Origin: Acidobacteriota bacterium
GTDB taxonomy: Bacteria > Acidobacteriota > Vicinamibacteria > Vicinamibacterales > Vicinamibacteraceae
Direction: 5' to 3'
Assembly: GCA_023427865.1 (NCBI GenBank)
Contig: JAEYZV010000478.1
Location: 1 to 7,029 of the forward strand
Length of the DNA stretch: 7,029 nt
Part shown: positions 1 to 5,404 of the stretch, piece by piece
Position numbering within the stretch: the stretch's first letter is position 1
How the letters are laid out: the number at the start of each line of letters is the position of its first letter
Notes under the pieces: generated by a model
The model's input: only the letters and a program-made list of their open reading frames with translations
What the model was told of the DNA's origin: nothing
Database searches by the model: none
Made by a program: the position numbers and the translations under genes

Positions 1-134
1 CCGCCCCGAAGGGCATGGCGCGCCTCACGGTCGTCGTGCGCGACAGGGGCGGCTGGATCGCCGCGCGCGAAGTCCCGTGCTGCACGTCGGCGCCCGATTC
101 CGGGAGCACGTCGCCACCGCACGATGCCGAGTGA
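1..134 (+). CDS. 3' end of an unidentified protein gene (partial)
   Basis: Reading from base 3, 43 codons stay open to a TGA at 132-134. Nearly every codon ends in G or C, as in the confirmed genes of this window, which is the main reason to call it coding. The visible tail contains a short beta-strand-like stretch (RLTVVVRDRGGW, then REVPCC), followed by a polar Ser/Pro-rich end (APDSGSTSPPHDAE). The tail has no membrane segment and no recognisable motif. The start and most of the gene lie upstream of the window, so the product cannot be named. The alternate-frame ORF that begins at the ATG at 124 and overlaps this tail is Arg-rich and is probably spurious. Confidence 0.6.
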   Translation, partial: APKGMARLTVVVRDRGGWIAAREVPCCTSAPDSGSTSPPHDAE

Positions 135-385
135 ATCGACCGGGAGGCAGCGCCTCAGCCTCGACCGGGGGCCTCGAACCGCCCGCGAACTTTTCCGCGA
201 GTGCCGGGCACGTTCTCTCACATGCGGTGATGCGTCAGTGGGCTCGGTGACGAGTGTGCACGCCCAGGACTGCGCACCACGCGCGCCGGCCATTGGCACC
301 GCGTTTGCGCCCTTTACCTCCGATCGGCCCGAGGCGCGCCCGAACGCTCGTGGCGCAGGCCGTCTCGCCATCGGGAGGCGTGGCC
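135..385. other. Intergenic gap before the large secreted-protein gene
   Basis: About 250 bases with no convincing gene. Frames stay open here only because the DNA is GC-rich; third-position G/C bias is weaker than in the flanking genes. Small inverted repeats are visible: GAGGC/GCCTC at 144-148 and 152-156, and the near-perfect palindrome GTGCCGGGCAC at 201-211. A nine-base direct repeat, TCGACCGGG, occurs at 136-144 and 161-169. None is followed by a T-run, so no intrinsic terminator is called, and I find no convincing -35/-10 pair. The Shine-Dalgarno of the next gene lies at the right edge. Confidence 0.5.
373..378 (+). promoter_or_regulatory. Ribosome binding site that fixes the start at GTG 386
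   Basis: GGGAGG lies seven bases upstream of the GTG at 386, which is ideal spacing. The GTG at 380 is only one base away from it and so is too close. This site, together with the signal peptide that follows immediately, favours 386 over the longest-ORF start at 254, whose extra 44 codons are Arg/Pro-rich, less GC-biased at third positions, and would bury the signal peptide. Confidence 0.65.
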
Positions 386-3300
386 GTGGACGCGAAGACT
401 CTGCTCCCGCTTGTGTTCGCCATCGTCGTTGGAGGCCCGGGAGCCGGGCTCGCGGTTGCGCAAACCGAGTGGATGCAGCCCCGTGTCCGCGTCTGGTACT
501 TCGGAGGGGTCGATGGCGGCGGTGGCGTGACCTCCTCGGACGCCGCCGAGGCGTACCTGTTTGACAGTGTCACGAGCGCGTCGGCCACCGTGGTGCACCA
601 CTCGGCGCTCACCAGTTGGACCGTGCCGCAGCTGGTCCAGACCGGGACGTACCAGAAGCTGGACATGGGACCGGTCTGGATCCATCCCCAGAGGCTCCCG
701 ACCCTGCAGCCGGGCGACACCTGGAAGGGGCAGCACATCCTCGTCGTCGATCCGCAGCCCTACACCAGCGATACCTTCCTCTCGCACCTCTCGTACGACC
801 TGCTCGTCGCCCGGGCACTCTTCAAACTACAGCCCCAGCGCCTCATCTACCGGGTCACGTACGAACTCGGACTCGCCAGCACCGGTGACGCGTACTTCGA
901 CGCGGAGACCGGACTCCTGCTCTACCACCAGGCGCGCTGGGGCTCGACGAAGATGTTCTTCATCCTGGCCGAGATCAATTACGACTTCGCGACGCGGACC
1001 GCGATTGCCGAGGACGCCGGTCCGCACCCGGGGTTCCTGTCGGTGGCCAATGAGGTGTCGATCGGCGGGATGGTCGACATCAAGTCGATGGTCGAGTCCC
1101 GATACGGGTCCCTGATCCAGACGTGGACGACAACATACAGGTATCCGCCGAACGTCCCGCTCGTGTTCGAGAACTACGCCTGGTTCGGCGACACACCAAC
1201 GCTGCGCCATATCGCTCACGACCAGGCCTCGACCGTGCCGATCGAACAGTGGCCCGCCATCGGCACGCACCTGTGGTGGTGGGTGCCGCCCGGCGGGTCG
1301 GGCCTCCCTGCGGCCGCCAGCATCAACGTGCTCGACGTCCCGATGACGAAAACGACCGACCAGCCGCTGACATACACGGCAAGCCAGTCGCCGCTGCATT
1401 TCCATTTCGCGAGCCTGACGTTCGATGCCAATGGCTACCTGGCGCTGTTCTCGGCGCGCGATCCGAGCAGCGGCCTCGACGTCCAGCCGGGCACCGCGCT
1501 CTTCCAGAACCTGACCCGCATGGACGGCCCCGACTACTTCGTCCAGCACATGCAACTGCCTGCCCTGCCCGGTCCCGCCATCACCTCCGTGTTTCCGGCA
1601 GCCGGACCGACCGTGGGCGGCACATCGATCACGATTGGCGGCGCGAACTTCGTCGTCGGCGGCACCACGGTGACGATCGGCGGTGTGCCTGCCGCCGCGG
1701 TGACGGTCCACAGCTCGACGTCGCTCACCTGCGCCACGCCTCCGGGCACGGCAGGCAGCCACGACGTCATCGTCCGCACCATCGCCGGGCAGGCGTCCGC
1801 CGCCGGAGCGTTCTCCTACCTGCCCGGCGTCGATGTCACCGCCCCGGCTGACCCGGCACAACCGGTAAGCGTGTCACTGCCGGTTGCCGGCGGCACGATC
1901 ACCGCCATGTTCACGGGCGTGACGACCTCCGGTACGTTCACCATCGCTCCGCTGCCTACGCCGGCGACGCCCGTGACGACGATGGGGTTCCTCCCGGGAT
2001 CGTCGTGGCTTCCCGCTGCGCAGGGACTCACGTTCGCCACCGTCACGATCTGCCTGCCGTACACACCGGCAGACGTCGCCGCCGCCGGATCGAGCGAGGA
2101 GCAGCTGATGGTCTGGCTGCAGCCAGCCGGCAAGAGCAGCTGGGTGGACGTGTCGTCGGCGCACGACATGCCGGCCGATCGCGTCTGCGCCACGATGAAC
2201 GAACTCTCCCGGCTCGTGATTGCCGCGGCCCCGGCGGCGCCACTGCCCGTCCGGCGCTACCTGGCCGAGGGCGCTACGAGCAGCTTCTTCGACACGATGA
2301 TCGCCCTCGTCAATCCGTCGGCGACCCTCACGGCCAACACGCTGCTGCGCTTCCAGCGCGGCGACACCACCACGCGCGTGCGCTACGTGTCCGTGCCGCC
2401 CCTTGGCCGGAGGACCGTCGTCGTGAAGAGCGTGCCCGAGATGGCGCACGCCGAGTTCTCGACCGCAATCGAGTCGGACCAGCCCGTCGTCGCCGACCGC
2501 ACGATGTCGTGGGACGGCTCAGGCTACGGCAGTCACGCGGAGACGAGCGTCGCGGCGCCCGCGACGATGTGGTACCTGGCCGAAGGCGCGACGCACTCCG
2601 GGTTCAACCTCTTCTATCTCGTGCAGAACCCCCATCCAACCGCCGCGGCACAAGTCCGCGTGCGATACCTCCTGCCGAGCGGCGCGCCTATCGAGAAGGT
2701 GCACGCGGTGCCTCCCCACAGCCGCTACAACATCTGGGTCAACCTCGAGGAGGTGCCCGAAGGTTCGGGAGTGCGGCCGCTGGCGGCCATCGACGTCTCG
2801 GCCATGATCGAGAGCCTGAACGGCGTGCCCGTGATCGTCGAGCGTGCCATGTACCTCGATCGGCAGGGGCTGTTGTTCGGCGCGGGACACGAAGGTGCAG
2901 GGATAACGGAGCCGTCGACGCGCTGGTTCCTCGCCGAGGGCGCTACCGGGTCGTACTTCGACCTCTTCGTCCTCGTCGCCAATCCCACGGCCCTCGAGGC
3001 GCCGATCACCGCCACGTTCCTGCTGCCCGACGGCACGTCCCTCGCGCGAGACTACGTCGTGCCACCGAACAGCCGGTTCAACATCTGGGTGGATCTCGAG
3101 GATCCGAGGCTGGCCGCCACGGCGGTGTCGTGCATCATCGACAGCACCTCGGGCGTGCCCATCATCGTGGAACGGGCCATGTGGTGGCCCGGAACGTCGG
3201 CCACGTGGGCCGAGGCGCACGACTCGGCCGGCAGCACGGCGACGGGCGAGGTGTGGGCGCTCGCCGAGGGCGAGCAGGGCGGGCCACGGGCCGTGGAGAC

Positions 3301-3589
3301 CTACATACTCGTCGCCAACACCTCGGCCATCGCCGGCAGTGCGAAAGTGACGCTGATCTTCGAGGACGACACCACTGCCGACGCAGTCTTCACGCTGCCG
3401 GCCAACAGCCGGGTCAACGTGAACGTCGGCGCGGACTTCCCGCAGGCGATCGGGCGGCGGTTCGGCGCGCTCGTCGAGAGCCTGGGCCCCACGCCTGCCC
3501 GCATCGTCGTCGAGCGCGCGATGTACTGGGATGCTGCGGGCGTGCACTGGGCGGCAGGCACCAACGCAGTGGCGACGCGCCTCCGGTAG
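386..3589 (+). CDS. Secreted IPT/TIG-domain protein with four tandem C-terminal modules
   Basis: This 1067-residue product is probably exported and acts at or outside the cell surface. Residues 1-25 form a signal peptide: Lys4, a hydrophobic core, and a likely cleavage after AVA before QTEW. Residues 26-395 match no family I can name; they include YFDAETGLLLYHQAR near 170, a DxxTGL pattern often seen in exported beta-rich proteins, and a HLWWWVPPGG stretch at 295. Residues 396-481 are an IPT/TIG immunoglobulin-like domain (ITSVFPAAGPTVGGTSITI, then SLTCATPPGTAG). Residues 482-620 look like another beta domain with a CLPYTPADVAAAG segment near 555. Residues 623-1067 hold four related modules. 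There is no C-terminal membrane anchor, PEP-CTERM or LPXTG signal, so attachment is unclear. TIG domains usually serve binding or structural roles; adhesin, scaffold or extracellular binding protein is inference. Start GTG 386 was chosen from the Shine-Dalgarno and signal peptide. Confidence 0.85.
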   Translation: MDAKTLLPLVFAIVVGGPGAGLAVAQTEWMQPRVRVWYFGGVDGGGGVTSSDAAEAYLFDSVTSASATVVHHSALTSWTVPQLVQTGTYQKLDMGPVWIHPQRLPTLQPGDTWKGQHILVVDPQPYTSDTFLSHLSYDLLVARALFKLQPQRLIYRVTYELGLASTGDAYFDAETGLLLYHQARWGSTKMFFILAEINYDFATRTAIAEDAGPHPGFLSVANEVSIGGMVDIKSMVESRYGSLIQTWTTTYRYPPNVPLVFENYAWFGDTPTLRHIAHDQASTVPIEQWPAIGTHLWWWVPPGGSGLPAAASINVLDVPMTKTTDQPLTYTASQSPLHFHFASLTFDANGYLALFSARDPSSGLDVQPGTALFQNLTRMDGPDYFVQHMQLPALPGPAITSVFPAAGPTVGGTSITIGGANFVVGGTTVTIGGVPAAAVTVHSSTSLTCATPPGTAGSHDVIVRTIAGQASAAGAFSYLPGVDVTAPADPAQPVSVSLPVAGGTITAMFTGVTTSGTFTIAPLPTPATPVTTMGFLPGSSWLPAAQGLTFATVTICLPYTPADVAAAGSSEEQLMVWLQPAGKSSWVDVSSAHDMPADRVCATMNELSRLVIAAAPAAPLPVRRYLAEGATSSFFDTMIALVNPSATLTANTLLRFQRGDTTTRVRYVSVPPLGRRTVVVKSVPEMAHAEFSTAIESDQPVVADRTMSWDGSGYGSHAETSVAAPATMWYLAEGATHSGFNLFYLVQNPHPTAAAQVRVRYLLPSGAPIEKVHAVPPHSRYNIWVNLEEVPEGSGVRPLAAIDVSAMIESLNGVPVIVERAMYLDRQGLLFGAGHEGAGITEPSTRWFLAEGATGSYFDLFVLVANPTALEAPITATFLLPDGTSLARDYVVPPNSRFNIWVDLEDPRLAATAVSCIIDSTSGVPIIVERAMWWPGTSATWAEAHDSAGSTATGEVWALAEGEQGGPRAVETYILVANTSAIAGSAKVTLIFEDDTTADAVFTLPANSRVNVNVGADFPQAIGRRFGALVESLGPTPARIVVERAMYWDAAGVHWAAGTNAVATRLR
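2252..3586 (+). repeat. Four tandem protein modules of about 100-118 residues
   Basis: The C-terminal 40% of the secreted protein consists of four homologous units starting at bases 2252, 2564, 2918 and 3254 (residues 623, 727, 845 and 957). Each opens with an aromatic residue or Trp plus LAEG (RYLAEGAT, WYLAEGAT, WFLAEGAT, WALAEGEQ) and then a short strand ending in N-P or N-T (LVNPS, VQNPH, VANPT, VANTS). Units 2 to 4 continue with a proline-rich turn and SR-x-N (PPHSRYNIWV, PPNSRFNIWV, PANSRVNVNV). All close with an ERAM-like strand (ADRTMSW, VERAMYL, VERAMWW, VERAMYW). Units 2 and 3 are the closest pair; unit 1 is divergent in the SR-x-N region (PLGRRTVVVKSV). The repeats are diverged in DNA, so the duplications are old. 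I cannot give a formal family name. Confidence 0.85.
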
Positions 3590-3725
3590 GCCGACGTGAC
3601 ACGCGACCTGGACCCGAAGAGTCGTCATCACGCACACGCTGACGGGCTGCGGTCGGAGACGGCCGGCGACAGCGGCACGTGACGACGCCTCGTGACTGCA
3701 ACCACTCCCTTACACTACGTCGTCC
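3590..3725. other. Intergenic gap between the two secreted-protein genes
   Basis: These 136 bases follow the TAG of the large secreted protein. I see no T-tailed hairpin that would serve as an intrinsic terminator and no small ORF with the local codon bias. The last 15 bases hold a possible -10 promoter element. The gap, together with that element, suggests that the downstream gene has its own transcript rather than being part of an operon with the upstream gene. Confidence 0.5.
3711..3716 (+). promoter_or_regulatory. Possible -10 promoter element giving a leaderless transcript
   Basis: TACACT matches the bacterial -10 consensus TATAAT at four of six positions, including the key first, second and last ones. 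It ends nine bases before the ATG at 3726, so transcription would begin about two to three bases before that ATG. Consistent with this, no Shine-Dalgarno-like sequence precedes the ATG. A -35 box is not clear: GTGACT at 3692-3697 resembles one but sits only 13 bases away, which is too close. The call rests on position and the absent ribosome binding site, and is tentative. Confidence 0.35.
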
Positions 3726-5126
3726 ATGCCCCGACTTCTCGCGGCCCTCGTGGCGCTCATCGTCCTGCAGTCGACCGACCTCACGCCGCGCCCGTGGGAC
3801 GGCTACCGCGGCATCTGGTACATGAACCAGCCGACCGGCGATGCCCATCGCTACAAGTACTCCGGCGGCTTCGCCACCTACCCGCAGTGGCACCTGCCGA
3901 TGGCGGTGTACGCCGCGGCGGCACACAAGACGTTCTTCGTGCTGGGCGGGTCCAGTGGCAACGTCTCGGAGCGGCAGGATCAGCTCGTGCACCTGGTCGG
4001 CTATTACGACCACCGCACGCACCGGGTGTCGCGGCCCGTGCGGCTGCTGAACAAGCAGACCGAGGACGCGCACGACAACGCCGTGCTGTCGATCGACCGC
4101 CACGGTCACCTGTGGGTGTTCTCCGCCGCGCACGGCCGATCCCGTCCCGCCTACATCCATCGGTCCACGAAGCCATACGACATCGAGACGTGGGAACTCG
4201 TGGCCACGACGAACTTCTCGTATCCCCAGCCGTGGTATCTGCGCGCGCACGACGGGTTCCTGTTCCTCCACACGCTATACCGCGCCAACCAGCGCTCGCT
4301 CTACACGAGCCGCTCCGACGACGGTCGCCGCTGGACCGATCCGGAACTGCTGGCCCACATCGACATGGGCGACTACCAGATCTCGTGGCCGCATGGAGAG
4401 CGCGTCGCGACCGTCTTCGACATGCACCCGTCGCGAGGACGGGCAGGCACGGGGCTGAACTACCGATCGAACATCTACTACCTGGAGACGCCCGACGCGG
4501 GGCGCACGTGGACGACGGTGCAGGGCGCGCGCGTGCCGCTGCCGGTCACCACGATCGACAACCCGGCGCGGGTGCTCGACTCGCTGTCGGCCGATCGCAG
4601 CGTGTACCTGAAGGACCTGGCCTTCGACGCGGACGGCCGCCCGGTCGTGCTCTACCTCACCTCACGGGGCTTCATGCCGGGTCCTGGCAGCGGCCCGTAC
4701 ACGTGGCTCACGGCGCGCTGGACCGGCGAGGCGTGGGAGCACCGCGCCCTCTCCGAGTCGGACCACAACTACGACCACGTCTCGCTCTACGTCGAGGCCG
4801 GAGGGACGTGGCGCGTGATCGCCCCGACCGACCCTGGACCGCAGCCCTGGGGCACGGGCGGTGAGATGGTGATGTGGACGAGCACGAGCCAGGGCGCGAC
4901 ATGGATGCGCACGAAGACCTTGACGGCTGCGAGCGCGCGTAATCATTCGTACGCGCGCAAACCGCTCGACGCGCATCCCGACTTCTACGCCATCTGGGCC
5001 GACGGCAATCCGCTGGAGCCCTCCGCGTCGCGCATCTACTTCGCGACACGTGAGGGCGACGTGTTCGCGCTGCCCGAGCGGATGGACGGCGCCACCGCTT
5101 CTCCTGAGCGCGTGGGCAGGCGCTGA
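3726..5126 (+). CDS. Exported BNR_4-type beta-propeller protein (putative glycan-active)
   Basis: This 466-residue protein begins with a short hydrophobic leader (MPRLLAALVALIVLQS), so it is probably exported. From about residue 22 to 450 it reads as a BNR repeat-containing (BNR_4, Pfam PF15892-like) propeller. Recognisable landmarks are GYRGIWYMNQPTGD (26-39), KYSGGFATYPQWH (44-56), EDAHDN (113-118), SRPAYIHRSTKPYDI (139-153), NFSYPQPWY (163-171), FLHT (180-183) and YLKDLAFDADG (294-304). Asp-box-like motifs ending in G-x-x-W occur near 197-203, 255-262 and 386-393. Characterised relatives of this fold include ulvan-type polysaccharide lyases that use His, Tyr and Arg; His116, Tyr166, His182, Arg247 and His407 are candidate active-site residues, by analogy only. 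Exo-sialidase-like or pure binding roles remain possible. Length is normal for the family. The ATG is the only sensible start; no ribosome binding site is visible. No carbohydrate-transport genes flank it, so the substrate is unknown. Confidence 0.85.
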   Translation: MPRLLAALVALIVLQSTDLTPRPWDGYRGIWYMNQPTGDAHRYKYSGGFATYPQWHLPMAVYAAAAHKTFFVLGGSSGNVSERQDQLVHLVGYYDHRTHRVSRPVRLLNKQTEDAHDNAVLSIDRHGHLWVFSAAHGRSRPAYIHRSTKPYDIETWELVATTNFSYPQPWYLRAHDGFLFLHTLYRANQRSLYTSRSDDGRRWTDPELLAHIDMGDYQISWPHGERVATVFDMHPSRGRAGTGLNYRSNIYYLETPDAGRTWTTVQGARVPLPVTTIDNPARVLDSLSADRSVYLKDLAFDADGRPVVLYLTSRGFMPGPGSGPYTWLTARWTGEAWEHRALSESDHNYDHVSLYVEAGGTWRVIAPTDPGPQPWGTGGEMVMWTSTSQGATWMRTKTLTAASARNHSYARKPLDAHPDFYAIWADGNPLEPSASRIYFATREGDVFALPERMDGATASPERVGRR

Positions 5127-5404
5127 AACGTTGGCGTTCGTCTCGGGGGTCAGAGAGGGAGTCCGCCACCGGCTCGTCTGGTCACCCGAAAAGGCAAGGG
5201 CATGCTACCGCCGCGCGCCGAAGAGCTAGAGGCTTCGCCGATGTTCCGCTGGAAGCTCGCCACCGGTCAGTGCGTTCACGGCCGGGCGCGCCTTCGTTGC
5301 TTACTACGTAGCCGCGCCGCGGGGCCGACGCTGACGTGTTCGCGGCGGCGTCGGTGGCGTTGCGCTGACGGGCTGCCGCACACGATCGGAACCGCTCGCG
5401 CCGC
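5127..5404. other. Intergenic gap before the kinase gene
   Basis: These 278 bases contain no gene I can support. A tiny AACG/CGTT hairpin (5127-5138) directly follows the stop of the propeller gene but lacks a T-run. A larger bulged hairpin lies at 5285-5318. An ORF at 5202-5408 has a possible ribosome binding site (AAGGCAAGGG) and overlaps the kinase start by ATGA. However, it is Arg-rich, uses TTA and three CTA codons, and has weaker third-position G/C bias than the real genes, so it is not called. No promoter with a good -35/-10 pair was found. Confidence 0.5.
5285..5318 (+). other. Bulged inverted repeat upstream of the kinase gene
   Basis: GGCGCG at 5285-5290 pairs perfectly with CGCGCC at 5313-5318. 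Stacked directly inside it on the right-hand side, GCT(T)AC at 5299-5304 pairs with GTAGC at 5308-5312 around a TAC loop, leaving an eight-base bulge on the left. The inner part includes the palindrome CTACGTAG (5304-5311). There is no T-tract, so it is not a classical terminator. It could be an RNA structure in the kinase leader, an operator, or chance in GC-rich DNA. Confidence 0.3.

Noticed and set aside
144..156. GAGGC/GCCTC hairpin just after the first stop codon, as a terminator
   Set aside because: The stem is only five pairs and no T-run follows, so it does not meet the usual intrinsic terminator pattern.
124..564. Plus-strand ORF of 146 codons overlapping the gap and the signal-peptide region
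   Set aside because: Arg/Pro/Ala-rich translation with no motif, and it overlaps the better-supported secreted-protein start in another frame.
2005..3642. Long plus-strand ORF (545 codons) inside the large secreted-protein gene
   Set aside because: It is an alternate frame of the four-module region; the translation is dominated by Arg and Ala with no domain, while the other frame shows clear repeats.
3637..3650. CGCTGACGGGCTGC here recurs at 5363-5376, in the two intergenic gaps
   Set aside because: A 14-base match between two places in 7 kb of GC-rich DNA is not clearly beyond chance, and the flanks do not match.
3414..4271. Long minus-strand ORF (285 codons) across the junction of the two secreted-protein genes
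   Set aside because: It lies antisense to genes with strong homology-like motifs and codon bias; its Arg-rich, low-complexity translation is typical of a GC-rich shadow frame.
5360..5386. TTGCGC and CACGAT as a promoter for the kinase gene
   Set aside because: Each hexamer matches its consensus at only three of six positions and the spacer is 15 bases; too weak to call.
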